A stretch of 64,000 nucleotides of DNA from Alphaproteobacteria bacterium (GCA_028285105.1 JANQQE010000030.1:62001-126000); one strand, 5' to 3'. Counted from the first letter of the stretch, positions 47,512 to 57,327 are shown. Notes: generated by a model from the sequence alone, not told the origin. Numbers and translations are program-made.

Positions 47512-48223
47512 TCGCACCCGGTGCGCTGTCTTGATCGATTCGCCCGGATACCAACACCCAACAGAAAACTGACGGTGGATGCCAGGATCGAGCACCCTGG
47601 AAAGGTATCGTTCGAGTCTTCTCGGTGACAAAATGGCGCTCTCTGGGAGGCGCAAAGTTCATAAAAGATCCCGCCGCGTTTTGCTTTCCAAACTTCGAAT
47701 TGCAAAAATTTCTCGCCGAAAAAGTCGCTGGGTACACAAAAAATTTGGCTTACGGTTTTTCGCCTTGGGATCGCGTGTTTCATAAAGCTATGCTGAAATC
47801 GAATTAGCGGAACTTTGCGAAACTGGGTCATTCACAGGTGCGTTGAGAGCTTTCTGGGTAGACATCCACTCGGCGAATGGATAGGAAAGCAATGGTACGC
47901 AACGGCGTAATGATCGATTGGGCGAACCACGAAGCCTGGATGAACCTTCTTTGATCGCCTTTCGGTTTAAGTTACACTGAAGCCTTGAGCGTTCACGAGT
48001 ACCGCAGTGCGGTACTGGTCAGTCGGAATAGAATTGAACAAAACGAGAAGCACGCAGTGGGACCGGCTCCCCAGCCCGCCTTAATGCCCCACTGCCCCAT
48101 GAGGAAATGACAATCCGTTTTGCAGCGATCCCGTAACCGTTGGCGCGGTCCGGATCGAATCGCAGGCTGCGAAGAGCAACGGGAAATCCGGTACGCGAGT
48201 ACCCAAGCCATGGAGGGCGGACC
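47512..48223. other. Long non-coding region upstream of a giant surface protein
   Basis: About 710 bases with no credible gene; short frames here show no family signal. A candidate promoter (TTGATC, 16 bases, TACACT, 47951-47978) and a 19-base palindrome lie near 48 kb, and a GGAGG site precedes the ATG at 48224. I looked for a cyclic-di-GMP or cobalamin riboswitch and did not find the core motifs. Confidence 0.5.
47951..48016 (+). promoter_or_regulatory. Candidate promoter with palindromic operator
   Basis: TTGATC at 47951 and TACACT at 47973 with 16 bases between form a modest sigma-70 match. Twenty bases downstream is a perfect palindrome AGTACCGCA-G-TGCGGTACT (47998-48016). This position suits a repressor controlling the 1131-residue surface protein. 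Confidence 0.35.
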
Positions 48224-51200
48224 ATGCAAGGAACGCGTTTGATGAATACATCGTGGAATAACATTGGCCAAATGGGTCAGGTTTCGATGCTGATGACGGC
48301 ATTGGCGATCGTACCGACTGCCCTGGCATGGGATCCCCCGGTTGGGATTCCGACCCCGTCATTTGGAATCGAAGAAACGGTCCAATCCGAATACGGATCG
48401 AGTTCGTTCTACACGCACTACGTCAATCAAAACCACAGCGCTTCCACGGACAGCAACAATTCGAACGGAACATCGAGTCGGCCACGCCGTTCGATTCCGC
48501 AGAACCTACCGGCTGGCAGCGTTGTCATCATCGAAGGCAACTATGACCACACGTCGGGTGGATTCACGCAGATCAACGGATCGGGAACGGCGTCGAATCC
48601 GATCTTTGTGCGCGGTCAGAGCAGTTCCAACAAGCCGCGCATCGTGAACGCTGCGCTCATCAAGGGCCAATACATCATCATTGAAAACATCGAGTTCGAT
48701 AACGCCAATCCGCTGATCACAGAAGATGGCCCGCACCACATCGCGATTCGCCACAGCGAAGTTCACAATTGCGGTGGTCCGGCGGTGCAGGTCAGCGCTT
48801 GGGACAATCAAACGATCAGCAACATTGTCTTGTACGATCTTGAAATTCACGACAACGGTGACTGGCAATCGAATGTCGACCAGGATTATCACGGTGTTGG
48901 TGTTGGCGATTATGTGAACAACCTATGGGTTGTCGACAGCACGATCTATCACAACAGCGGCGACGGCGTTCAAATCAATGCCGGCAGTCGATCTGCGGAA
49001 GGCACAACGCATCACATTTACGTCGGTCGCAACGAAGCATTTCAAAACCGGCAAACCGGATTCTGGTCGAAGCAAGGCACCGATATCGTTTTCTCCGAGA
49101 ACGTCGCACACAACCACCGTCCCAGTAACTCTTCATTGGGCGCGGGCATGGGTTGCCAATACGATCCGGTTCGCATCTGGTTTATCAACAACACGATTTT
49201 CAATTGCGATTTTGGCATCATGCTCGCCAGCGGCAGCGGGTTGGGCGGTGGCCAGGACATGTATGTGATTGGCAACGTCATTCACTCGATCCATGACAGC
49301 GATGGCGGGTTCAATCCCGGTACCGCATGGACCAATGCCGCCATCATGATTGCAGGCGGTCAGCGGCGATTCGTCGTCAACAACTCGATTTATGACGCCG
49401 ACGGAGGGGTTCACGGTGCGGCAGCCCATGGCGAGTTTCACTTGGCCAACAACATCATTTCAAGCATTGCCATGTCTTCCGGATGGCATGTGTTTATCGA
49501 ACACCCCACTCCCGCCAACAATTCGACGGTCGATGAGTGCCTGTTTCATCAGAGTGGCGGCAATGTCAGAATCGACTGGCGGGGTATCACCTATTCCAAC
49601 GTGAATTCATTCGAATCAAGCACGGGTGCCGGATCGGGGAATTTCTCATCTGTCCCGAACTACACCAACCCAAATTCTGGCGACTTGCACATTCAATCTT
49701 CAAGTCCAGCCGTCGATGCCGGTCAAACGCATTCGGTTTATAGCACATTCGCAAGTCGTTATGGACTCAACATCAACATCGACATCGACGGATCGACACG
49801 CCCCGGAGGATCGAGCTACGACATCGGCGCAGACGAACTCGGTGGAGGCTCGCCCACCGAACCAGAATGCGCGATCGCCAGTCATTGCGATGACGGGATC
49901 AACTGCACTTTTGACAATTGTGTTGGCGGAACTTGCGTTTACAGTGCGGTCGATGCCAACTGTGATGACGGAGTCTTTTGCAATGGGCAGGAATTCTGCG
50001 ACTTGTTTTCTGGATGTTTGACCAGTAATAATCCGTGCGGAAACCAAGACTGCCAAGAGTCATCTGATTCATGCGTTGCATGTACGAGCGACTTACAATG
50101 CAGCGACGGCAACTTTTGCAATGGCATTGAAAGATGTGTCGGCGGCGAATGTGAAAATGGATTGAACCCGTGCCCAACACAGGTGTGCGACGAGCAAAGC
50201 AGCGGCTGTGTCGATTGCTTCAACGACAGCGAATGCGACAACGGAATATTCTGTGACGGCCAAGAGTCATGCAACGCAGGAGCCTGTTCTCCAGGTTCGC
50301 CGCCTTGCGGCAACGAAAACTGCAATGAATCCACGGAGACGTGCGGCGTCGTGCCTGATGCATTGATCAATGTCGGTGACGTATGGTGCTATCAGAATGG
50401 CATTGCCGGTACACCGTCTCAGGGATGGAATACAACCAATTGCAACGACTCAGGTTGGGCGACAGGACCGACTGGAATTGGGTACGGCGACGGCGACGAT
50501 CAGACCGTCCTTAGCGACATGAGCGGTAATTACGTGACGGTTTACGCCAAGCGCGAGTTCTCGATTCCGCAAGCTTCGCAGGCATTTAGCCTCATGCTCG
50601 AAATCGACTACGACGATGGTTTCGTGGCCTATCTAAACGGCGAAGAAGTCGCCCGCCGCAACATGGGCGGTCAGTTCACACCGGTAAATCGAAACACCAT
50701 CGCGTCAGGACTGCGCGAAGCGGGCGAATTTGAACTGATGACGCTCCCGCATACGAAGCTAAACCCCAGTGGCCAAAACATATTGGCCATCGAGATTCAC
50801 AATTACAACATCAGCAGTTCCGATCTCACGCTGATCCCGCGGCTGATCGCCCAGACGGAAGACTTCGTGTGCCAAAGCGATGCCGAGTGCGACGACGGGA
50901 AGTATTGCAACGGTCGTGAAACCTGCGAAGACGGTTCATGCGAGCCGGGGGTTCAACAGTGTCCCGGTGAGGGTTGCAATGATTTCACGCAAGAATGCTT
51001 TCCACTTCCACCGCCCGTTTCACCGACGCCTCCCACAGAAACGACGCCTGAAGAGTGCCTGGGTTGCGATTTGGAGGAGCCATCATTCGATCCTGACACC
51101 GGTGCGGTCATTGTCGTCAATCCGCATATCGACTCCGATTTCGACAACATCCCGGACAGCATTGACCGATGCAGCAACACGCCAGCCAACGGATTGGTCA

Positions 51201-51619
51201 ATGCAAACGGTTGTACCGAGGAAGAACGAACACTCGACGACGACAATGACGGCGTCATCAACAACGACGACAGATGTCCCGGAACGCCCAGACGGACACC
51301 AGTATACGACAGCGGATGTTCCGACGCGCAACTCGCGGTCGTCGGCAATCCGGTATCTCAGCCAGCCCCTTCGCAAAACCGCGTCACCGGTAGCGGCCAG
51401 ACCGATTCGGATGGCGATGGTGTCGCCGATGCCACGGACGATTGCCCTGAAACGCCACTCGGTTCTGCCGTCGATGAAGTCGGGTGCCCGATGACGATGG
51501 AAAATGGAGCCGAAAACGGTTGCGGTGGCGGCGGAGCTTGTGGTGCGATGGGAATGACCAGCCTCGTGTTTACGCTCTTGGGATTGGCTGGCAGTCGGAA
51601 ACGTCGACTTCGCGCTTAA
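48224..51619 (+). CDS. Giant surface protein: beta-helix, Cys-rich and TSP3-like repeats, C-terminal sorting tail
   Basis: About 1131 residues. The order is signal peptide (VSMLMTALAIVPTALAW), a right-handed beta-helix (about 90-545, with rungs such as HHIAIRHSEVHNCGGPAVQV), Cys-rich 'CDDGVFCNGQEFC..G.C' units (about 550-700), a beta-sandwich domain with LMLEIDYDDGFVAYLNGEEV, and thrombospondin-type-3-like Asp repeats (DSDFDNIPDSIDRC, DDDNDGVINNDDRC, DSDGDGVADATDDC). The C-terminus is GCGGGGACG, a hydrophobic helix (TSLVFTLLGLAG) and SRKRRLRA, a sortase/rhombosortase-like sorting signal. ATG at 48224 has GGAGG seven bases upstream. Confidence 0.85.
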   Translation: MQGTRLMNTSWNNIGQMGQVSMLMTALAIVPTALAWDPPVGIPTPSFGIEETVQSEYGSSSFYTHYVNQNHSASTDSNNSNGTSSRPRRSIPQNLPAGSVVIIEGNYDHTSGGFTQINGSGTASNPIFVRGQSSSNKPRIVNAALIKGQYIIIENIEFDNANPLITEDGPHHIAIRHSEVHNCGGPAVQVSAWDNQTISNIVLYDLEIHDNGDWQSNVDQDYHGVGVGDYVNNLWVVDSTIYHNSGDGVQINAGSRSAEGTTHHIYVGRNEAFQNRQTGFWSKQGTDIVFSENVAHNHRPSNSSLGAGMGCQYDPVRIWFINNTIFNCDFGIMLASGSGLGGGQDMYVIGNVIHSIHDSDGGFNPGTAWTNAAIMIAGGQRRFVVNNSIYDADGGVHGAAAHGEFHLANNIISSIAMSSGWHVFIEHPTPANNSTVDECLFHQSGGNVRIDWRGITYSNVNSFESSTGAGSGNFSSVPNYTNPNSGDLHIQSSSPAVDAGQTHSVYSTFASRYGLNINIDIDGSTRPGGSSYDIGADELGGGSPTEPECAIASHCDDGINCTFDNCVGGTCVYSAVDANCDDGVFCNGQEFCDLFSGCLTSNNPCGNQDCQESSDSCVACTSDLQCSDGNFCNGIERCVGGECENGLNPCPTQVCDEQSSGCVDCFNDSECDNGIFCDGQESCNAGACSPGSPPCGNENCNESTETCGVVPDALINVGDVWCYQNGIAGTPSQGWNTTNCNDSGWATGPTGIGYGDGDDQTVLSDMSGNYVTVYAKREFSIPQASQAFSLMLEIDYDDGFVAYLNGEEVARRNMGGQFTPVNRNTIASGLREAGEFELMTLPHTKLNPSGQNILAIEIHNYNISSSDLTLIPRLIAQTEDFVCQSDAECDDGKYCNGRETCEDGSCEPGVQQCPGEGCNDFTQECFPLPPPVSPTPPTETTPEECLGCDLEEPSFDPDTGAVIVVNPHIDSDFDNIPDSIDRCSNTPANGLVNANGCTEEERTLDDDNDGVINNDDRCPGTPRRTPVYDSGCSDAQLAVVGNPVSQPAPSQNRVTGSGQTDSDGDGVADATDDCPETPLGSAVDEVGCPMTMENGAENGCGGGGACGAMGMTSLVFTLLGLAGSRKRRLRA

Positions 51620-51634
51620 ACAAGTTCGATTGCA

Positions 51635-52828
51635 TCAAACGACGAGTACGTCGGCATTGACGTTCAACTCGGCAAGTTGAGATTCGATTTCGGACTTGTA
51701 AATCGCGTTCATGACAAGCACTTTGTCAGGGCATATCTCTTGTAATTCATCGGGGCCGACGATCTGTTGACCGTTGCCGGCGACAAATCGACCCTGCTTG
51801 CGTGGATTGACGTCAACCGCATGCGCGACAACGCTGCCTGGAGCGTTTAGTACATTCAAGAACGTCACGCCCTTGCTGCCCGCTCCCCAGATGACCGCTC
51901 GCGTACCATCCTTCTCCCACTCGGAGAATTGCTGCTTCCAGCGCGACACCTTTGCATCGTAGGCGGAACTGAATTTCTCCACCAGGTCAGCCGTTTCAAC
52001 CGACGCGGGAATGGGTTCAGCCGTACCGTTGGATGACTCGGTGGTCGCGTCAATCGAAAGAAACTGCCCGTCGTAAACGCTATCCACACGAATCGGATGA
52101 AGTCCTGCCCTTCTGAACAGCGCATCGAGGGCTGCCGGCGTGAAATACAAACAGTGTTCGTAAATCAAGTCCCAAATACCCAGATGCTCGAGCGTATACA
52201 TCGCGTTGGGCACTTCAAAATAAACGACCGTCTCGCTCCCGCCTTTGATCGTTCCGTGAACGCTGCGAACAAATCCGAACGGTTCATTGATGTGCTCAAG
52301 CACATGACGACAGCACACGAATTCTGCGTCGAACCCGCGATGCCTGGGGCCATAACTCTCCGATCGAATCACCGCATTCGGATGAGACGGTGGCGGATCG
52401 TTGTCGGGATCGAAGCTTGGATCAAACCCGACGCATTCGTTGTCGCCCAAGTCGGCAAGCAACCGCAGGAATTCGCCCCGGCCACACCCGATCTCTACGA
52501 TGCGTTTCTGTTTGAGGCCACAATCCGCAATGAGTCGGTCGGCCAACTGTCCGCGGTATTCTCGAAAACGCGGCGATCCGTCGAGACTGTTTTCGTACTG
52601 AGGCGAATAAGCCATCTTCTCCGGATCGAACGCGGTATTGAATACCAGATCGCAATGGGCGCAGTGGGCAAGGTTAATCGTCGCTCGATCGGTCGCGACA
52701 GCGTCTTCGCGCGAATCCCAAAGCACATTGCAGAAAACCGGAACGCCTTCTGCAACAAAGAATTCGCGCGCACCATCCTGCCCGCATCCCGGGCAATTGT
52801 GCGAATCGGATGAACGTTGATCGGCCAT
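51635..52828 (-). CDS. SAM-dependent C-methyltransferase paralogue (zinc-ribbon N-terminus), third of operon
   Basis: About 397 residues. N-terminal zinc-type pairs (CPGCGQDG and CAHCDLVF) precede a class I methyltransferase fold with SAM loop IVEIGCGRGEFLRLL, and a C-terminal domain VIWGAGSKGVTFLNVL of the Methyltransf_14 type. This three-part layout is that of sugar C-methyltransferases (NovU/TylC3 type). It is closest to the next gene upstream (52876-54108). The ATG at 52828 is used; the TTG at 52864 is the alternative. Likely last gene of the operon; the sugar acceptor is not known. Confidence 0.82.
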   Translation of the reverse strand: MADQRSSDSHNCPGCGQDGAREFFVAEGVPVFCNVLWDSREDAVATDRATINLAHCAHCDLVFNTAFDPEKMAYSPQYENSLDGSPRFREYRGQLADRLIADCGLKQKRIVEIGCGRGEFLRLLADLGDNECVGFDPSFDPDNDPPPSHPNAVIRSESYGPRHRGFDAEFVCCRHVLEHINEPFGFVRSVHGTIKGGSETVVYFEVPNAMYTLEHLGIWDLIYEHCLYFTPAALDALFRRAGLHPIRVDSVYDGQFLSIDATTESSNGTAEPIPASVETADLVEKFSSAYDAKVSRWKQQFSEWEKDGTRAVIWGAGSKGVTFLNVLNAPGSVVAHAVDVNPRKQGRFVAGNGQQIVGPDELQEICPDKVLVMNAIYKSEIESQLAELNVNADVLVV

Positions 52829-52875
52829 GATGTTGTTCGGTCTTGCGATGGGTCGTGGCGTCAAATCTGCGGTAA

Positions 52876-54108
52876 CTACACCGCACAGATTTTCGCGGAG
52901 ACGCCCAGCCGGTCAAGATCGGATTGGATTTCGTCGCAATAAACTGGATTCATCACGATGACATGATCGGGTTGGTACTCGACGAGCTTTTCGGGTGCGA
53001 TGATTTCCTGACCGGTCGAAGGCATGAAGTTGCCCTGACGATATGGGTTGATATCGACGACGTATTCGATCGCATCGCCCAGTGCGAGCGTCGAAAGAAA
53101 CGAGACGCCCTTGGATCCGCTTCCCCAGAGCACGACCTTTTCGTTGCGGCCCGTCGCTTCATCAACGAATTGACGCCATCCGAGGATCGACTTTTCGACG
53201 ATGGACGGAAAGGCCTCGACGCAGCGCGACATCTCCTCAAGGTCGCCCTCCTCAGCCAGTTTCGCTTCCGTCGGTCCGTCAGCCGGAATCGCGGTCAACA
53301 GCAGGTACTGCTTGTCGTACACGGCCTCCAACTCCGTGACTTCAAAACCGGTCTGGCGGAACAGTCGGGCCAATGACCCCAAACTGAAGTACGTGCAGTG
53401 TTCGTAGTAGATGTCCCAGAACGCCCCTTCGGTCAGCACACGGTAGACATCGGGCAGTTCAAAGAAGATCACCGTATCCTTGGCGTCGCCAATGGTCTTG
53501 CGAATCGACTGCATGAACTCGAGTGTCGGGGCGATGTGTTCGAGCGTGTGGCGACAACAAATGAAGTCGGCCATCAAGTGGGCGTACTTCGGTCCGTAGA
53601 AATCTTGGATGAATTCGATGCGCGGGGCCACTTCCGGCGGAGTGCGTTGCGGGACGTAACCTGGGTCAATTCCGATTCCGCGATTGTTGGCCAGTTGGCA
53701 GAGCAGCACGAGGAACTCGCCTTTACCGCAGCCGATTTCGAGAATCGTCTTGCCCTGAAGATTGTGCTTTTTGATGACGTCTGCCGCCAACTCGCGGGCA
53801 AACGCATTGAACGTCGGCGAGAACCCTTGCGTCTCTTCGTATGCGGTCGAATATTCGTGAACGTCCGGGCGAAACAGCGTGTTGAACACGAACCCGCAGC
53901 TTGGACAAAATCCCAACTTCAGATCGCCGCGCGGGTATTCAAGCGCCGCCTCACGGGTGGGCATCAACAAGCAACTGTGAACTGGAATGCCGTTGACGGC
54001 ATAGAATGTATCCACGCCGACCGAAGCGCAGTTCGGGCACGCCATCTTTGGGTCATGGCCTGTTTCAAAGGAAGCGGCTGTCTTGTTCTCTGACATGGTT
54101 CTGGTCAT
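52876..54108 (-). CDS. SAM-dependent C-methyltransferase paralogue, second of operon
   Basis: About 410 residues with the same three parts: N-terminal CPNCAS...CPSCGFVF, SAM-binding ILEIGCGKGEFLVLLCQLANN, and a C-terminal VVLWGSGSKGVSFLSTL. The two genes 51635-52828 and 52876-54108 look like an old tandem duplication, since both share GEFL and the SKGV motif while the first methyltransferase differs. The start at ATG 54108 has AAAGGG upstream. Spacing to neighbours is 44-47 bases, so it is part of one transcript. Confidence 0.83.
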   Translation of the reverse strand: MTRTMSENKTAASFETGHDPKMACPNCASVGVDTFYAVNGIPVHSCLLMPTREAALEYPRGDLKLGFCPSCGFVFNTLFRPDVHEYSTAYEETQGFSPTFNAFARELAADVIKKHNLQGKTILEIGCGKGEFLVLLCQLANNRGIGIDPGYVPQRTPPEVAPRIEFIQDFYGPKYAHLMADFICCRHTLEHIAPTLEFMQSIRKTIGDAKDTVIFFELPDVYRVLTEGAFWDIYYEHCTYFSLGSLARLFRQTGFEVTELEAVYDKQYLLLTAIPADGPTEAKLAEEGDLEEMSRCVEAFPSIVEKSILGWRQFVDEATGRNEKVVLWGSGSKGVSFLSTLALGDAIEYVVDINPYRQGNFMPSTGQEIIAPEKLVEYQPDHVIVMNPVYCDEIQSDLDRLGVSAKICAV

Positions 54109-54152
54109 GATCCGACCCTTTGACGATGTTTTCAATTCTGACTTGTAGGCAG

Positions 54153-55457
54153 TCACACAACGTGCGGTTTTGGAATTGGGACGATGAACTGACCGCCATT
54201 GTCGCGATACGTCTGCTGCTGCGACATGATCTCGTTTTTGAAATTCCACGGCAGGATCACCACGTAGTCGGGCATTTCCTGGGCGATGCGATCGGGATCG
54301 GGAATCGGTTGATGCGTTCCGGGCATGAACAGTCCCTGCTTATGCACGTTGCGATCGACGACGTAGTCGATCGTGTCGCTATCTGCTCCGATGTAGTTGA
54401 GCATGATCGCGCCCTTGGCTGCCGCCCCGTATCCGGCGATCGTCTTGCCCTGGTTGCGCAGGTCTTTAAGAAGTGTCTGCATCTCGTCGCGAATCTGGCG
54501 GACGCGCTCGCTGAAGTTCTTGTAATACTCGTAGCGATCGAGTCCCAATGCCTTCTCTTCTGACAGCATTTCGATGATCACCGGCGACGGGCGTTCGTGT
54601 TTTTCAACGTATAGTCGCAGCGATCCACCGTGAATCGAGAGCGTCTTAACGTCATTGAGAAACAGGCCGTTCTGGCGAAACAATGCATCAAGCGCACACA
54701 CCGAAAAGTAACACAGGTGCTCGTGGTAAATCGTGTCAAATTCGCCGTGTTCGATCAATTCGCGAACGTATGGCACTTCGATGACAGCCACACCCTCGTC
54801 CTTGAGCAGCGTTCGTACGCCACGGACGAAACCGTTGGTGTCCGCCACATGAGCGAGTACGTTGTTGGCGATGATGACGTCGGCTTGGCTGCCTTCGGCT
54901 GCGAGCCTGTCGGCAAGTTGTTCCGTGAAGAAATCGCACAATGTCGAAACGCCGATTTCTTCTGCGGCTTTCGCAGGCCCTGGTGCGGGATCGATGCCCA
55001 ATACCTTGATGCCTTGTTCGACGAAATTCTTGAGCAGATACCCGTCATTGCTCGCCAACTCGACGACGAGACAATCCTGCTCACCCGAGAGGCTTCGTCG
55101 ATCGATCAGATCAAGCGCGTTCTCGCGCGAATGAGCAAGCAATGCATCGGAAAACGAAGAGAAGTACGGATAATCGTGCCCGAACAGAACTTCCGGTGGA
55201 ACCGTTTCGAGAATTTGGACCAGCGTACATTTCGAACAAAACGCCACCTCAAGCGGGTAGGTGTTCTCGGGTTTCGAAAGTTGCGCTTCGGTCAGCAACC
55301 CGTCAGCCAACGGCATCTTGCCGAGGTCGAGAACAGGCTTAAGCGTGGACTCACCGCACGAACGACAACTTGCAGCATCGCAGCGCTTGGTAAATTCTTC
55401 CCAGGATTGCTGTGCCACGAGATCACTCCCGCCGGTTAGTGTTGCAGTTCGATCCAT
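54153..55457 (-). CDS. NDP-sugar C-methyltransferase, first of three
   Basis: A 434-residue protein with the canonical sugar C-methyltransferase layout: Methyltransf_13 zinc-binding N-terminus (CRSCG, CSKC), a SAM-binding domain (LVVELASNDGYLLKNF, GIDPAPGPAKAA) and the C-terminal Methyltransf_14 domain (GYGAAAKGAIMLNYIG). Such enzymes add a methyl group to a 4-keto-6-deoxy nucleotide sugar. It is preceded by a sugar nucleotidyltransferase and an epimerase/dehydratase gene, consistent with that role. Start ATG 55457, ribosome site weak. Confidence 0.88.
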   Translation of the reverse strand: MDRTATLTGGSDLVAQQSWEEFTKRCDAASCRSCGESTLKPVLDLGKMPLADGLLTEAQLSKPENTYPLEVAFCSKCTLVQILETVPPEVLFGHDYPYFSSFSDALLAHSRENALDLIDRRSLSGEQDCLVVELASNDGYLLKNFVEQGIKVLGIDPAPGPAKAAEEIGVSTLCDFFTEQLADRLAAEGSQADVIIANNVLAHVADTNGFVRGVRTLLKDEGVAVIEVPYVRELIEHGEFDTIYHEHLCYFSVCALDALFRQNGLFLNDVKTLSIHGGSLRLYVEKHERPSPVIIEMLSEEKALGLDRYEYYKNFSERVRQIRDEMQTLLKDLRNQGKTIAGYGAAAKGAIMLNYIGADSDTIDYVVDRNVHKQGLFMPGTHQPIPDPDRIAQEMPDYVVILPWNFKNEIMSQQQTYRDNGGQFIVPIPKPHVV

Positions 55458-55504
55458 CGTTTACTGTTCTCTCTCGTGCCCGGACCTTGACGGTCTCGAA
55501 TATC

Positions 55505-56551
55505 TTACTTGTTCGCCGGTGCCGCGTGTTCTGCGAATCGCAGCGACTTGTCCAATTCACCGCTGGCGATGAGGCTGCGAATGTACCCGATTCGCTGATA
55601 CTTGGAACCTTCAAACTCCTCAAGCGTGACGCTGTGTTTCGTGTATGCGTTGTAACATTCTTCGACACCCTTGCGCGCCGTCCACTGCGGAAGGAAATCG
55701 CCAAGTTCCTTCGCGATCATGTCGCAGTTCACGCGGTAGTTGCGGGCGTCGGGCGACGCACCATCGGCAAACGCAACTTCGCAATCGGGCACAATTTCGC
55801 CAACCAGATTGGCGATGTCGCGAACGCGGAGGTTTTCATCCGTACGCCCGACATTGAACGCCCGGTTGTGGATTTTCTCGCGCGGGGCTTTCAACACAGC
55901 CACAAACGCCCGCGAGATGTCTTCGATGTGTACGATAGGTCGCCAGGGACTTCCATCGCTTTTCATCATGACCTTGCCCGTCGTGACCGCCCATGCCGTC
56001 AGGTTGTTGACCACCAGATCGAACCGAAGTCGCGGAGACACGCCATACGCCGTCGCATTGCGCAAGAACACCGGCGAAAACGAGCCATCCGCCAAGGGCG
56101 ACACGTCGCGCTCGACGAACACCTTTGACTCGCCATAGGGCGTCACCGGGTTAAAGCGCGAATCCTCATCAAGCATGTCATCGCCAGCCGCACCGTAGTT
56201 GCTGCACGACGACGAGAAAATGAACCGCCCCACGCCGGCTTCTTTACAAAGCTCAGCCAGTCGCACCGAGGCGCGGTGGTTGATTTCGAACGTCAGGTCA
56301 GGATTGAGATCGCCCAACGGATCGTTCGACAAGCCGGCAAGGTGACACACCGCGTCGAAGCCTTGAACATCGGATAGCTCGACATCGCGAACGTCCTTGA
56401 TGATCGTGGGGACATCGGGAAGAACTGCACCAAACGTGCAATGCCGATACAGGTCGCTGTCCAGCCCCACGACCTCCATGCCTTCTTTCAACAACATCGG
56501 GGTCAAGACGGTTCCGATGTATCCGAGATTTCCTGTCACCAATACGCGCAT
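55505..56551 (-). CDS. NAD-dependent epimerase/dehydratase (SDR, nucleotide-sugar)
   Basis: A 348-residue extended SDR. The NAD motif is TGNLGYIG near the start, with catalytic Ser in SSSCSNYG and Tyr-xxx-Lys in PYGESK. It is not an obvious CDP-glucose 4,6-dehydratase (RfbG), whose N-terminus differs, and more resembles the epimerase-like SDRs seen beside RfbF in O-antigen clusters. The ATG at 56551 lies five bases after the stop of the RfbF gene, so the two are tightly coupled. Substrate is inferred to be a CDP-sugar. Confidence 0.85.
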   Translation of the reverse strand: MRVLVTGNLGYIGTVLTPMLLKEGMEVVGLDSDLYRHCTFGAVLPDVPTIIKDVRDVELSDVQGFDAVCHLAGLSNDPLGDLNPDLTFEINHRASVRLAELCKEAGVGRFIFSSSCSNYGAAGDDMLDEDSRFNPVTPYGESKVFVERDVSPLADGSFSPVFLRNATAYGVSPRLRFDLVVNNLTAWAVTTGKVMMKSDGSPWRPIVHIEDISRAFVAVLKAPREKIHNRAFNVGRTDENLRVRDIANLVGEIVPDCEVAFADGASPDARNYRVNCDMIAKELGDFLPQWTARKGVEECYNAYTKHSVTLEEFEGSKYQRIGYIRSLIASGELDKSLRFAEHAAPANK

Positions 56552-56556
56552 ATCGC

Positions 56557-57327
56557 TTATTCCCATGTCTTCCAAGGTGCCCGTCCGGAGTCCCAAAGAT
56601 CCTCCAGAAGTTTCTTATCGCGCAGCGTATCCATACACTGCCAGAATGAATCGTGCCGATAAGCCATCAATTGCCCTTCGCGGGCGAGACGCTCCATCGG
56701 TTCATGTTCCCATTGGGTTGCGTCGCCTTCGATGTAATCGAAGACGGCTGGCTCGATGACGAAGAACGCGCCGTTGATCCAGCCCTCAGCCGTCTGCGGT
56801 TTTTCCGAAAACTCCACCACGCGGTCGCCTTCAAATTCCAGGTGACCAAAGCGGGCCGTCGGTCGGACGGCTGTCACGGTCGCAAGCTTGCCATGCGACT
56901 GATGAAACGCCAGCAACTTATCGAGGTTTACATCCGAAACGCCATCGCCCCACGTCAGCATAAACGTCTCGTTGCCAATGAACGGAGCCAATCGTTTGAT
57001 GCGACCACCGGTCAACGTATCGCGGCCGGTATCCACCAAATCGACTCTCCAATCCAACTTGTCTTCACCGTGTTGTTCGACATGGCCCGATTTAAGATCA
57101 ACGGTCAAATGCGATTGCAGCGATGCGTAATCCATCATGAACTTCTTGATATACTCACCTTTGTACCCCAGCGCAATGGCAAACTCTTTGTGACCATATT
57201 GCGCGTAGTGACGCATGATGTGCATGATGATTGGCGTACCACCGATCTCTACCATCGGCTTGGGCTTGATCTCGGTTTCTTCTGCCAGGCGCGTTCCTAC
57301 GCCACCTGCGAGAATCGCTACTTTCAA
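56557..57327 (-). CDS. rfbF: Glucose-1-phosphate cytidylyltransferase
   Basis: A 256-residue nucleotidyltransferase. The signature AILAGGVGTRLAEETEIKPKPMVEIGG and the WGDGVSDVNL, FWQCMDTLRDKKLLE segments identify the RfbF family, which makes CDP-glucose from CTP and glucose 1-phosphate. The ORF extends to an ATG at 57396, but a TTG at 57327 preceded by AAGGAG six bases upstream gives the family length and normal N-terminus, so it is preferred. First gene of the probable sugar operon rfbF-SDR-MT-MT-MT. Confidence 0.93.
   Translation of the reverse strand: MKVAILAGGVGTRLAEETEIKPKPMVEIGGTPIIMHIMRHYAQYGHKEFAIALGYKGEYIKKFMMDYASLQSHLTVDLKSGHVEQHGEDKLDWRVDLVDTGRDTLTGGRIKRLAPFIGNETFMLTWGDGVSDVNLDKLLAFHQSHGKLATVTAVRPTARFGHLEFEGDRVVEFSEKPQTAEGWINGAFFVIEPAVFDYIEGDATQWEHEPMERLAREGQLMAYRHDSFWQCMDTLRDKKLLEDLWDSGRAPWKTWE

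Noticed and set aside
47512..48223. Cyclic-di-GMP or cobalamin riboswitch upstream of the giant surface protein
   Set aside because: Searched by eye for the conserved GGCAAACC/GGACGCAAAGCC or GCCACTG-type cores and did not find them.
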